Positions 27,436 to 35,814 are shown, counted from the first letter of the stretch. The stretch: DNA of 64,000 bases from Methanolobus sp. ZRKC5 (GCF_038446525.1 NZ_CP151792.1:682001-746000); one strand, 5' to 3'. Numbers and translations: made by a program. The notes: generated from the letters alone by a model not told the origin.

Positions 27436-28205
27436 GTTTCCACACCTTGTAAAATGTCTTTAGGAACCCAGATCCATCCTTCACTCAAGGGTACGGAATC
27501 CTCCGGGCTTATAAGATTCTCAGGATTATTTGTAAAAATGTAAGCTATAAGAGCACAGGTAAGTGCATCCATTTTGTCCTGGTTATCAGTTGGTTGATTT
27601 GCAATCTGTTGGCGTAAAGCATGTATTGACTCAGAATCCTTGCAAGCTGCCGGATAAGCTTCAATCGCAGTCAGCAACCCCCCATCATTCCACACACCAC
27701 ACCGCTCAACTTCTGGAGCGAACTTAGCCAAAACATGCATACCTTTGGTAGCCTGACTACCGATCATATCTTTAACAGATGACAACGGACTAAGTCTATT
27801 TTCAATCGGGTAGCATTTAGTCTGACAGTACAGACAGCGTTCAGTCTGACGATACAGGTAAGGATTTGTGGCAGAACGCTCCAGCGATTCTACGAATTTT
27901 AAACCATTCACCAATTCCACAAACTCAACAGAAAATCCCAGTGGTGCATCTATGGATAGAGTTATATGCTCACCATTAGCAGGTAGATTTGCGGCGCACA
28001 GGGAAAACAGTTTTCGAATAAATTCCGTTGCATTTTTAGCTTCGTTAATAAAAGGCCGAAGATTACCACGCCACGGTTTGCCCACGATACCTAATGAGGG
28101 GTTAAGAATTACAATAGCATCACGGCTATTTTTATTCTTGTCGCAGTTCCACCCACCGACATCCCAGCCAATGAAGAAGGAGTAGGGTATTTGTGTACTA
28201 CTCAT
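27432..28205 (-). CDS. DUF429 RNase H-fold protein in the restriction operon
   Basis: A 257-residue protein with the DUF429 layout: first strand FFIGWDVGGWN with an acidic residue, SIDAPLGF near 95-102, and DKMDALTCALIAYIF near 207-221. These acidic residues correspond to the active site of RNase H-like nucleases, and the family is annotated as a predicted nuclease. A cysteine cluster RCLYCQTKCYP (near 125-135) is unusual and may bind metal. It is coupled by 4-base overlaps to hsdS upstream and the DUF262 gene downstream. Function within the operon is not known. Confidence 0.7.
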   Translation of the reverse strand: MSSTQIPYSFFIGWDVGGWNCDKNKNSRDAIVILNPSLGIVGKPWRGNLRPFINEAKNATEFIRKLFSLCAANLPANGEHITLSIDAPLGFSVEFVELVNGLKFVESLERSATNPYLYRQTERCLYCQTKCYPIENRLSPLSSVKDMIGSQATKGMHVLAKFAPEVERCGVWNDGGLLTAIEAYPAACKDSESIHALRQQIANQPTDNQDKMDALTCALIAYIFTNNPENLISPEDSVPLSEGWIWVPKDILQGVET

Positions 28206-29425
28206 ACCAATCGAATCCTCCCTGTAAGCAGTTCCTGCATCATCCCTTGCTTGAGCTTGCGAGTCTTGGCAAGCTTTTCCTCTAGTAAGGAAAGCTCTGC
28301 ATCCATGTCGCAGAGGATAGCAGCAATAGCGTTTTGTTCTTCAATAGTAGGGGGTAAATACAAGTCAAGCCCAGAGAATTCATTACCATTGATCCCTGGT
28401 TGACCACTCCGCATAGACATCATGCGAACCCAATTCCAGTATCTTGCTGTTTTTGTAAAAGCCGCAAAGAATTCAGGACACAGCTTTTCACAATTGATTT
28501 TGGCTCTGATGAGGAAACCAGCAAATACAAGTTCACCATCTTTTATGTTGTAGAGATAGGTTTTTCCAACACTCGCACCTGTGCGTGCAAAGACAATTTC
28601 GTGTTTGTCAAGAAGGTAATTCATTGCAAGTGGGTGATCAACAGCAATTTGATTATCTGGCGTAAACCTACCATCATCATCGATATCAGTTATTCTAAGA
28701 TAGGTTGGAAGGTTCCCTGAATAAGGAACACCGGGAGCGTTTATTCCATAATCTGGATTTCCTAAAAGACATTCTCGCAGAGAAAAATCAATCCACTCTC
28801 CACTAAACCCCGGCAACCGCTTCTTCCCTGTCAGCAACTCCTGCATGGCACCCTGCTTGATCTGGCGTTTCTTGGTGATGAGCTGCTCAAGTGATTCAAT
28901 GAGGGCATCCGCATCGGTCAGTGCTTGGGCGATGGCTTCTTGTTCGTCTTTGGTGGATGGAACTGGAATCCTATATTTTGCAATGGAAATACCAGTTAAT
29001 TGTGGAATACCACCACTTTCTGTAAAGATTTTCACTCTATGATTTATATATTCAGTTAAGAAATTAGCATCAACATTTTTCACGGGAAATAAGACTAACA
29101 ATCTACCAATCGCACCAAAGCTACCTCTTCGTGTGAATGCTATCCCTAATCCCACACCTCTGCCTACAATAGTTAAACTCTCTCCATTGTATTCTGAAAT
29201 ATTGTAAAAACCATACAGTCCTTCATTTGTAACTGTATTTGAGAAAACAGGATATTTGAAAATATCATCTTGGTATGTAGAATAATTCTCTTCTTTCAAA
29301 TCTCTACCAACCGATATCGAAACTAAATCTCCAATGGGCTGAACCTTCCAATCCTCAGGAATCACTCCCACCTCAGTCTGCTTATATCCAGCCGGAATGC
29401 TCTCAGCTATACACTCCGCACTCAT
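28202..29425 (-). CDS. hsdS: type I restriction enzyme, specificity subunit
   Basis: A 407-residue specificity subunit with two target-recognition domains separated by conserved helical spacers. The first TRD begins after GYKQTEVGVIPEDW, and the first spacer reads EQEAIAQALTDADALIESLEQLI..QIKQGAMQELLTGKKRL. The second TRD is followed by EEQNAIAAILCDMDAELSLLEEKL..KLKQGMMQELLTGRIRLV. I chose the ATG at 29425 rather than the upstream 29440 because it follows a GGGAGGAA ribosome site and overlaps the small upstream gene by ATGA. The target sequence cannot be predicted. Confidence 0.93.
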   Translation of the reverse strand: MSAECIAESIPAGYKQTEVGVIPEDWKVQPIGDLVSISVGRDLKEENYSTYQDDIFKYPVFSNTVTNEGLYGFYNISEYNGESLTIVGRGVGLGIAFTRRGSFGAIGRLLVLFPVKNVDANFLTEYINHRVKIFTESGGIPQLTGISIAKYRIPVPSTKDEQEAIAQALTDADALIESLEQLITKKRQIKQGAMQELLTGKKRLPGFSGEWIDFSLRECLLGNPDYGINAPGVPYSGNLPTYLRITDIDDDGRFTPDNQIAVDHPLAMNYLLDKHEIVFARTGASVGKTYLYNIKDGELVFAGFLIRAKINCEKLCPEFFAAFTKTARYWNWVRMMSMRSGQPGINGNEFSGLDLYLPPTIEEQNAIAAILCDMDAELSLLEEKLAKTRKLKQGMMQELLTGRIRLV

Positions 29426-29634
29426 GTATGTTCCTCCCACCTAAGTTGCATCCTAATTATGCCAGATTTAACTGAATTAAAACGGAATCCGGATAATTGG
29501 TCAACTGTTTGCGGACTAATTTTACACACCCTAGATTTCGCAGACATCGTCTGCGGAATTTGCTGTATCTCCTGATGCATCTGTGTGCAGAGATCCACGA
29601 GTTGTTGAAAGCCGTAATCATTCTCAGAGTTCAT
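29422..29634 (-). CDS. small protein between hsdM and hsdS
   Basis: A 70-residue protein, not recognised. It is mostly helical at the N-terminus (YGFQQLVDLCTQMHQEIQQI) with a short basic C-terminal half. Its start overlaps the hsdM stop and its stop overlaps the hsdS start, both as ATGA, so it is certainly part of the reading chain of the operon. It could be a small regulator or an antirestriction-type control peptide; there is no motif to decide. Confidence 0.6.
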   Translation of the reverse strand: MNSENDYGFQQLVDLCTQMHQEIQQIPQTMSAKSRVCKISPQTVDQLSGFRFNSVKSGIIRMQLRWEEHT

Positions 29635-32054
29635 AGCTTGAACCCCATCCTTTCCAGGTGTTGGTTCACTTTCGACTCCAGCTCAGCCACACGCTCTGTC
29701 ATCTGTGGCATTGGAGTTTCGTAGCGTTCTGCCAACTCTTTCACACGCTGAGTAAGGGATTGGCTGATACGGTCCATCTCCCCATGTATGTCTGAATCAA
29801 GTGTTGAAAGCCATTTGTCATCCACCACCAGCGTTTTTATCTCGTCCTCGCTGAGTTTAGGATATTGAGCATAGGTCTTTGTATCAAGGGCAGTTTCGGC
29901 ATCCTTGAGACTCTTCTTAAGGCCAGCTTCTTCGTTGGCCAGTTTCAGCCAGGCATTGAGTACAGCAACTTCATCCTTTGCCTCCTTCTCACCTTTAATC
30001 TCTTTCAGGCGAGCAGTGACATTGGCTTTGTTCACTTTGTCCAGTTCGGAAAAAGCGCCATCTTCGCCTCCGTGTTCTTCTTCAAGCTCGGTCTTGCTGG
30101 CGGTAACGCTTTCCATTTCAGCAGTGATCTGGTCGATAGCTTCCTGCTCTTTAGCGAAGTAGCGAGTCACGATAAGCGGCTTAGGCACAAGGTCGCAGGT
30201 CCAGCCTTTATCCTTCTCTTTACCTTTCTTGTCCTTCTCAATTATGCGGTAGGTCTCAGCTGTCCAGCCATCGGCGGAGATGAAATAGCAGTCGTCCTGC
30301 ATCGTTTCAACCCAATAGTCCATCAGGTGTTGATACACATCGTATTGGTTAATGAGCGGCTTACCATCATAGTGAGTAAGCAGGTTCTCAGAAAGCCCAG
30401 CTATGATCTCCTTCGGGTGGGATCCAGCCTCCAATTGTCGAAGCTTTGTAGATGATATCGCACGCCACTGGGCAAAATGCTCGTTCATGCTGGCAATGAA
30501 GTCTGCAAACTCAGGATGTTGGTAGATCGTGGATTTGATTGCTGATTTGTCAACAATAAGCTCCATATAACCGGGACGTTTTTCTTTGAACAGAGCCTGC
30601 TGAAGCTGCGGACAGACATCCCAGTAACGCTTAAGTGAATCTATATCAGCGCAAGGAATACCTCCGTGCAGGTGCCCTTCGATATCCTGAAGGTCCTCAG
30701 CCTGTTGACTGTCAATATAACGGGGAAGATTCAGGTTGAACTCGTTCTTCTCGATCTCCTCTAAGCTGACCATCCGTGAATATTTAGGAACCTCAGCCTG
30801 CCTTGTGAAAATATCAACTATCTTGTGTATATCCTGGGCACGAAGACGATTCTTAGGTCCGTCCTTCATGAAACCCGCACTGGCATCTATCATGAATATG
30901 CCTTTACGAGCCTGGGCATTTTCCTTGTCAATAACAATAATGCAGGCCGGAATACCCGTCCCATAAAACAAGTTGGCGGGAAGACCAATGATACCTTTGA
31001 TGTAACCTTTGCGTACCAGTGCACGACGAATGTCAGCCTCGGCATTGCCACGGAACAGCACTCCGTGTGGCAAGATGCATGCACCTTTGCCTGTACTCTT
31101 AAGGGAACGGACAATATGCAGAAGATATGCATAATCTCCTTGTTTTGCAGGTGGAACTCCAAAGGGCTTGAAACGCTCATAAGGGTCATCGAGAGGTGCC
31201 AGCCCGGTACTCCATCGTTTGTCACTGAAGGGGGGATTAGCCACAACATAATCAAAGGTCTTGAGAATTTCTTTAGTTTCGCTATTCTCCTTTATTCTCT
31301 CCTTAAACTTTGGATCAGCTAAGGTATTACCCTGCGCAATAAGAGCCTCAGCATTGTTATGCAGAATCATGTTCATGCGAGCAAGACCTGAAGTCGCAGC
31401 ATCTTTTTCCTGACCGTTCAAAGTCACCTTTGTTTTTGCCTCGTCTGCAACCTTCAAGAGCAATGAACCAGAACCACAGGTGGGATCATATACGGAGGTG
31501 GCACTTGTAGTCTCTGCATTGCGGATACCGATAATCTGCGATATAATGCGACTGACCTCAGATGGAGTATAGAACTGTCCTTTGCTCTTGCCACTCTCTG
31601 TAGCAAAGTGTCTCATGAGGTATTCGTAAGCATCACCAAGAATGTCATCATGTTCAGCACGATTCTTTGAGAAGTCAAGCGCAGGGTTCTCAAAGATGGC
31701 GATAAGATTGGTGAGTCTTTGTACCTTTTCTTTTCCACTACCCAACTTTGACTCGTTGTCGAAATCCGGCATATCTGACAATTGCTTATTGGCATTGACC
31801 AATGGACCAATAATTTTCTTATTGATCTGATCGCCAATATCCGGTTTGCCCTTAAGTGCAACCATGTCCTTGAAACTCGCACCCTGTGGAATCTTAATGG
31901 GAGCGAAAGGCATGTCAGCGTATTTGTCACTGACGTACTTAATGAAAAGCAGAACGAGAACATAGTCTTTGTACTGGCTAGCATCCATTCCGCCACGAAG
32001 CTCGTCGCAACCGGACCAGAGAGAGGAGTAAAGTTCGGATTTTTTTAGGGCCAT
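29631..32054 (-). CDS. hsdM: type I restriction enzyme, modification subunit
   Basis: An 807-residue N6-adenine methyltransferase subunit. An HsdM N-terminal helical domain (ELRGGMDASQYKDYVLVLLFIKYVSDKY) is followed by the methylase domain with VYDPTCGSGSLL (motif I, SAM binding) and FDYVVANPPFS (motif IV, NPPF). It is longer than the usual 500-550 residues because of an extra C-terminal region of about 250 residues with coiled coils (AEMESVTASKTELEEEHG and after), seen in a subgroup of HsdM. A GGTGATC ribosome site precedes the ATG. It is the first certain gene of the restriction operon. Confidence 0.93.
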   Translation of the reverse strand: MALKKSELYSSLWSGCDELRGGMDASQYKDYVLVLLFIKYVSDKYADMPFAPIKIPQGASFKDMVALKGKPDIGDQINKKIIGPLVNANKQLSDMPDFDNESKLGSGKEKVQRLTNLIAIFENPALDFSKNRAEHDDILGDAYEYLMRHFATESGKSKGQFYTPSEVSRIISQIIGIRNAETTSATSVYDPTCGSGSLLLKVADEAKTKVTLNGQEKDAATSGLARMNMILHNNAEALIAQGNTLADPKFKERIKENSETKEILKTFDYVVANPPFSDKRWSTGLAPLDDPYERFKPFGVPPAKQGDYAYLLHIVRSLKSTGKGACILPHGVLFRGNAEADIRRALVRKGYIKGIIGLPANLFYGTGIPACIIVIDKENAQARKGIFMIDASAGFMKDGPKNRLRAQDIHKIVDIFTRQAEVPKYSRMVSLEEIEKNEFNLNLPRYIDSQQAEDLQDIEGHLHGGIPCADIDSLKRYWDVCPQLQQALFKEKRPGYMELIVDKSAIKSTIYQHPEFADFIASMNEHFAQWRAISSTKLRQLEAGSHPKEIIAGLSENLLTHYDGKPLINQYDVYQHLMDYWVETMQDDCYFISADGWTAETYRIIEKDKKGKEKDKGWTCDLVPKPLIVTRYFAKEQEAIDQITAEMESVTASKTELEEEHGGEDGAFSELDKVNKANVTARLKEIKGEKEAKDEVAVLNAWLKLANEEAGLKKSLKDAETALDTKTYAQYPKLSEDEIKTLVVDDKWLSTLDSDIHGEMDRISQSLTQRVKELAERYETPMPQMTERVAELESKVNQHLERMGFKL

Positions 32055-32227
32055 GTAAGATCACCAATGATTGTTGACTTTGAGATGGTTGCTTGAAAAT
32101 GAGAAAAACTGTTGCAGATTGAAAGTATTGTTAACGAACTCTGAATGTTTGGGACGATATTAATGGTATATTCCTCTTCGCCCACATTCCACATATAATC
32201 TGAAATGTGGTTTTCGTTTTGGTTCAT
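32045..32227 (-). CDS. possible small leader protein upstream of hsdM
   Basis: A 60-residue open frame whose stop overlaps the start of hsdM by ten bases. No homologue or motif is recognised, the ribosome site is weak (AAGGTTG), and composition is compatible with chance. If real it would be the first gene of the restriction operon. Listed because every other gene of this operon is overlapped in the same way. Confidence 0.25.
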   Translation of the reverse strand: MNQNENHISDYMWNVGEEEYTINIVPNIQSSLTILSICNSFSHFQATISKSTIIGDLTWP

Positions 32228-32615
32228 GCTTTTTCAACCTTTTATATAGTACTATCCGATGATGATAGTCAAAAGTAATAAATGTGTTCATTTTACTAAG
32301 AATATTACATAGTTTCAAGTTGAAAAATGCTTGTAAAAAACTTGCCGAACCGAGATTTTGGGGGCGAAGGGCAAAGAGTGTCTGAATGTTTTGTAATAAT
32401 GACAGCTTAATTGTTTACATCATTTTTTTTTGAAGTTGTTATGTAGAAAATAACACCCAGCTTTTAAAGTCAATTTTTACTTCTTAAGAGTGAAATGTTT
32501 ATAAACGCAAAATATTACCGATGCACTTAATATAAATTTAAATAGTATAAATACATACAATATAAATATATTCTACTGTACATTTATAAAACAACATAAG
32601 TTAGAGTGATTTACA
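32228..32615. other. 388-bp intergenic region, no gene seen
   Basis: AT-rich spacer between the divergent restriction operon and TIR gene. It must hold both promoters (AT-rich TATA-like stretches at 32510-32580 for the TIR gene). One GC-rich island (GCCGAACCGAGATTTTGG, about 32343-32361) stands out but shows no clear structure. No coding sequence, tRNA or terminal repeats were seen. Confidence 0.5.
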
Positions 32616-33167
32616 ATGCCAACGAAAGTGCACAAAGTATTTGTTAGCTATCATCATGCAAATGATCAAGACTATCGAGACAAATTTGAAAAACTAATAA
32701 GCGATTCAAACATTTCTGTGATAAAATCTGTCCAGATTGGAGATATTGATTCAAATTTGCCAACGGACACAATTAGGCGAAAAATAAGAGATGATTACCT
32801 AAGTGACTCGACAGTTACTGTTGTATTGATAGGTGCTGAAACATGGAAGAGAAAGCATGTTGATTGGGAAATAAGTTCTAGTATCAGAGATACTAAAAAC
32901 AGCTCCCGCTCTGGATTAATAGGTATTTTACTTCCAACATATCCACGTTCCTCTAAAGATAGATATAACCAATATACGATACCTCCCAGACTTTATGAGA
33001 ATTTAAAAGAGGAATGCGAGTTTGCTAAGATTTACAATTGGAACGAAGATCCTAAAATAATTCAAAAATGGATACATGAAGCTTTTGATCGCAGGAATAT
33101 AATAGATCCAATTAACACATATCCTAATTTCGCAAACAATCGCACTGGAACTTGTTGGCAATATTAA
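32616..33167 (+). CDS. TIR-like domain protein (DUF1863/ThsB-like)
   Basis: A 183-residue protein consisting of a single TIR-like domain. HKVFVSYHHANDQDYR (residues 6-21) is the first strand and loop. SDSTVTVVLIGAETWKRKHVDWEI (about 67-90) is the fourth strand followed by the helix bearing the catalytic glutamate (E in DWEI), as in the DUF1863/MTH538 branch that includes Thoeris ThsB. GLIGILLPTYP continues the fold. In Thoeris such proteins sense phage and make an NAD-derived signal. The next gene starts one base after its stop and encodes a membrane protein, so the pair is a likely two-gene unit. Confidence 0.8.
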   Translation: MPTKVHKVFVSYHHANDQDYRDKFEKLISDSNISVIKSVQIGDIDSNLPTDTIRRKIRDDYLSDSTVTVVLIGAETWKRKHVDWEISSSIRDTKNSSRSGLIGILLPTYPRSSKDRYNQYTIPPRLYENLKEECEFAKIYNWNEDPKIIQKWIHEAFDRRNIIDPINTYPNFANNRTGTCWQY

Positions 33168-33168
33168 T

Positions 33169-33828
33169 ATGAATGAAACAATACAATTTGTTGATTTTCA
33201 TTATAATTCTTCGTTTATCATAATGAAAATGAACATATGGATTTTACTTTTTATTGCCGGTGTCTATCTGATATTGCATTTTGGAATTCTTAAAAAGATT
33301 AAATCCAATCCAGAACTTGCTGAAATATCATTTAGCTTGAAAGGTCCACGTGTAAAATACAAAATTCAGCGAAATTATGAAAATCTGGAAATAGCTCATA
33401 GAATATACACAGAACTCATTACAAGAAAAGCAGCCAATCCTATTGATTATGAGCATGATGTTATAAAAGAAATCTATGATTCCTGGTATCAATTATTTAA
33501 AGTTACAAGAGAAGAATTAAAACAATTATCTGGTAAAAGTCTTCAAGACAGAAGAAATTCAGATCAATTGATTCAGATGTCAACTGATATATTAAATATG
33601 GGATTAAGACCTCATCTAACAAAATATCAGGCAACATTTCGAAAATGGTATGAAGAAGAGTTAGAGACAGAAGGAATGAAAGGCCAAAGTCCTCAAATGA
33701 TTCAGAAAAACTTTCCAGAATATACTGAGTTGATAGAATCAATGAGAGAAGTGAATCAACTGCTAATAGATTATTCTGAACAATTGCATACGTTCATAAT
33801 TGGAGAATGCGGGACTTTGAAGAAATAA
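33169..33828 (+). CDS. single-TM protein paired with the TIR gene
   Basis: A 219-residue protein, not recognised. One strong transmembrane helix (about residues 21-42, MNIWILLFIAGVYLILHFGIL) is followed by a helical, charged cytoplasmic part (about 175 residues) with no catalytic motif seen. The start at 33169 lies one base after the TIR stop; an internal ATG at 33223 just before the membrane helix is an alternative. By analogy with Thoeris and CBASS, a membrane protein next to a TIR protein may be the effector that responds to its product; this is inference. No SLATT or two-TM pattern is present. Confidence 0.6.
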   Translation: MNETIQFVDFHYNSSFIIMKMNIWILLFIAGVYLILHFGILKKIKSNPELAEISFSLKGPRVKYKIQRNYENLEIAHRIYTELITRKAANPIDYEHDVIKEIYDSWYQLFKVTREELKQLSGKSLQDRRNSDQLIQMSTDILNMGLRPHLTKYQATFRKWYEEELETEGMKGQSPQMIQKNFPEYTELIESMREVNQLLIDYSEQLHTFIIGECGTLKK

Positions 33829-33850
33829 CTTAAAACTTATAGTTTTGTTT

Positions 33851-33980
33851 GACTCTGTAGAAAAACTATATAAATATCATCTTCTGGTATAATTAAATAA
33901 GATAGGCTAATATCAACGGTACATCCGGTGTAATTGTGCACAATTATTTATCCCATTATTTAGAGGATTTCTACAGAGCC
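33851..33980. mobile_element. IS6-like MITE, copy 3
   Basis: A 130-bp element with ends GACTCTGTAGAAA and TTTCTACAGAGCC, the same length and terminal sequence as the copies at 1992 and 21490 but with a diverged interior. No target duplication is visible. It lies 22 bp after the TIR-partner gene, so copies 2 and 3 bracket the restriction operon and the TIR pair. Confidence 0.75.
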
Positions 33981-34052
33981 GAAAAATCTTCAATTGCTAC
34001 GCTTGCCATACTGCTAGTATAACATCTCTTACTTTCCTATGGAAAGGAGCTA

Positions 34053-34511
34053 TCATATGACAATACCTTCTTCATTCATCTTTCCAAAAAACCATTTTTT
34101 AAAATCATTTACGTTTGAGAATTGATACCGTGGAGCCATGTTTTTCCAATTTGGCTCAGAACCTTTTCTAAGCATTTTCACAGCAGAGTCTACATGGTCT
34201 GCAAATCTCTTATTTCTGAAATCTTCGAGATAGATATCTAATCCCCTATCTATTTCAGAATCCGCTTTTTTACTTGCCTTCTTTTGCCGTTCCAAGACCT
34301 CAAGCTCAGCAAGCTTTGATCTGAGCTCAGATAATTCCTGCTCCCTCTGGGAAATAGTAAGCTGTACATATTCTAGCGGAGATACATCTTTCAGTACCTG
34401 CTGGATTCCTGCTTCCAAAACTTCCGAGAAGCTTTTGTTATGGAGTGATTGAGTTGATTCAAATGATGATTTTAAATAAGGATCAATAGAAGTTGTAGTT
34501 TTAATTTTCAT
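34053..34511 (-). CDS. RHH-type DNA-binding protein with coiled coil
   Basis: A 152-residue protein. Residues 1-45 look like a ribbon-helix-helix (KIKTTTSIDPYLKSSF, helix, turn, SFSEVLEAGIQQVL). A heptad-patterned coiled coil follows (LTISQREQELSELRSKLAELEVLE) and then a basic C-terminal domain with FADHVDSAVKML and WFFGKMNEEG. The start at 34511 is chosen because GGAGGTGG precedes it; the longer open frame runs through palindromic noncoding DNA. It borders the palindromic block at 34520-34815 and is a good candidate to bind it. Confidence 0.55.
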   Translation of the reverse strand: MKIKTTTSIDPYLKSSFESTQSLHNKSFSEVLEAGIQQVLKDVSPLEYVQLTISQREQELSELRSKLAELEVLERQKKASKKADSEIDRGLDIYLEDFRNKRFADHVDSAVKMLRKGSEPNWKNMAPRYQFSNVNDFKKWFFGKMNEEGIVI

Positions 34512-34581
34512 ATAATGCCACCTCCTACATTTCGTGTCGATTTTCAAATTGAATAATACCCGGAAAAAAACGAGAGCCGCA

Positions 34582-34712
34582 TACGTACGTATGGGTACGT
34601 ACGCATGCCAAGGCAACAAAGCCTCGGCTCAGTTACCTCTTAGGCTACGCCGCAGCATAGCGATACGTGTTAGAGGTCCGGAGATTTATGGGATACGTAT
34701 GGGTACGTATTC
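34582..34712. repeat. palindromic repeat block (possible origin or operator)
   Basis: The 16-mer TACGTATGGGTACGTA occurs exactly twice (34586-34601 and 34694-34709), and each copy is itself an inverted repeat of TACGTA. The first is extended to CATACGTACGTATGGG...TACGTACGCATG. Between the copies lies a GC-rich, hairpin-forming stretch (for example CCAAGGCAACAAAGCCTCGG at 34608-34627). The whole 34512-34814 gap holds no convincing gene. Iterated palindromes next to a DNA-binding gene and a small-gene operon suggest a plasmid-type origin, a partition site or a regulator binding region. Confidence 0.5.
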
Positions 34713-34814
34713 GTATTCAAGTTCTCGAAAATCACACTCCTATCTTAGTCAAAGCATTCCAGAGGAAACATAGGAGATCCTTCTGGAAATAATCATAAAA
34801 AATATCCAGGACTA

Positions 34815-35453
34815 TCATGCTGTCACTTCCTGGACTACAGGCAGATATGCCTCAATCACATTGGCTCTTATCTTCGACCAGTTTATACAGCCCTTTGGCA
34901 TCTTGAAACCCACAACTGGCTTCACATGTCTTACGTTCTGGAAGATCCAGCCATATACATGCATATCCTTCTCAAAAAAGAATGGACTTAGATAGTGACA
35001 CTCTGAATATGCAGCAAACTTCTCCGGGTTGTTAAAAGGAATCGTTCCGGATATATCCACCACACACAGAATCTTTCCATGGGGAAGTGTGGAGATCTTC
35101 CTTCCCAAGACCTCCTCGAAGTATTTGCGATCCTTCCTTCGAACATTTCCCCGGGTTGCATAGATTGCCACTGGTCCTCTATAGTGGCAGTTTGTGGACC
35201 GGATATCCAATACCTTAATTCCCATGGCAATAAGGGAAGCCCATGGTTGACGTACTGCAAGGACCTTCATGACTTCCTCTGGAGCATCCAGAGGACATTC
35301 TCCCATGTTTCCAGGGATTTTATTGGTAAGGCCACAATACCAGCTGATACGAGGACCTCTTACGGTGTCAATCTCTTCAGGTAGAAGATGTTTGCATTTT
35401 ACTTTCCTGCAGAGGCCTGTTGCAGGATGTGCTCCTTTTAGTGGTCCTGTCAT
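34815..35453 (-). CDS. ASCH-domain protein with N-terminal cysteine cluster
   Basis: A 212-residue protein. The N-terminal part has spaced cysteines (CRKVKCKHLL, WYCGL, ECPLD) that may bind zinc. From residue about 62, MKVLAVRQPWASLIAMGIKVLDIRS is the typical start of an ASCH domain (RQPWA..I..G.K..E.R). The charged GPVAIYAT and HGKILCVVDI strands follow. ASCH domains belong to the PUA-like fold and bind RNA or modified nucleotides; some are RNases. A stand-alone protein might also start at the internal Met62. It is the last gene of a gap-free minus-strand operon. Confidence 0.7.
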   Translation of the reverse strand: MTGPLKGAHPATGLCRKVKCKHLLPEEIDTVRGPRISWYCGLTNKIPGNMGECPLDAPEEVMKVLAVRQPWASLIAMGIKVLDIRSTNCHYRGPVAIYATRGNVRRKDRKYFEEVLGRKISTLPHGKILCVVDISGTIPFNNPEKFAAYSECHYLSPFFFEKDMHVYGWIFQNVRHVKPVVGFKMPKGCINWSKIRANVIEAYLPVVQEVTA

Positions 35454-35662
35454 TGCATCACCCCCTTGATTTCTTCTCTTCGTTTGAGATCCTGGTATCT
35501 GCAGATGTAGTGACCACAGGTAGAACAGGCTCGAATGTGACTCTTAAATCCTCGGTGCTTGACCCTTCGGATCTTCCTGTGGCAAGCTTTGGCAGCTTGC
35601 TGTAAAGATTGGTCTTCTTTAACATCCAGCTCAATGTCTGCATGGTTTAGTACGTCAGACAT
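35450..35662 (-). CDS. small zinc-finger-like protein of the plasmid-like operon
   Basis: A 70-residue protein, not recognised. The C-terminal half is basic and contains HIRACSTCGHYICRY, a CxxC pair flanked by histidines that could bind a metal. The start at 35662 overlaps the stop of the upstream gene (ATGA) and its stop overlaps the next start (ATGA). Members of such operons in archaeal plasmids and viruses are mostly uncharacterised. Confidence 0.5.
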   Translation of the reverse strand: MSDVLNHADIELDVKEDQSLQQAAKACHRKIRRVKHRGFKSHIRACSTCGHYICRYQDLKRREEIKGVMQ

Positions 35663-35814
35663 CAGTAACACCACACATCATCTGTTGGGTATTCTGCCCG
35701 CTCTTCGCAATAAGAAGAATAACAAGGAGAGCAAAGCAGACCCTCGTCGGTCATACGTGCGTTCTTTGTAGTGAAGCCACAACGAGCACAGATAGGAATA
35801 TTAGGAGCTGCCAT
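35662..35814 (-). CDS. 50-residue zinc-ribbon protein
   Basis: A 50-residue frame with CARC near 9-12 and CSPC near 28-31, a classical zinc ribbon, plus a C-terminal acidic tail. It starts and stops within 4-base ATGA overlaps with both neighbours, which is strong evidence that it is translated. Possible transcription-factor-like or nucleic-acid-binding role; nothing more specific can be said. Confidence 0.6.
   Translation of the reverse strand: MAAPNIPICARCGFTTKNARMTDEGLLCSPCYSSYCEERAEYPTDDVWCY

Noticed and set aside
30825-31322. 165-codon open frame antisense to hsdM
   Set aside because: It lies wholly within the methylase domain of hsdM on the opposite strand, has no ribosome site, and its product has no protein-like pattern. 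Other long antisense frames in hsdR, the kinase and pus10 were rejected for the same reason.
34534-34773. 79-codon plus-strand frame across the palindromic block
   Set aside because: The product mirrors the palindromes (RMGTYA and RMGTYS repeats) and there is no ribosome site. The frame is a by-product of the repeats.
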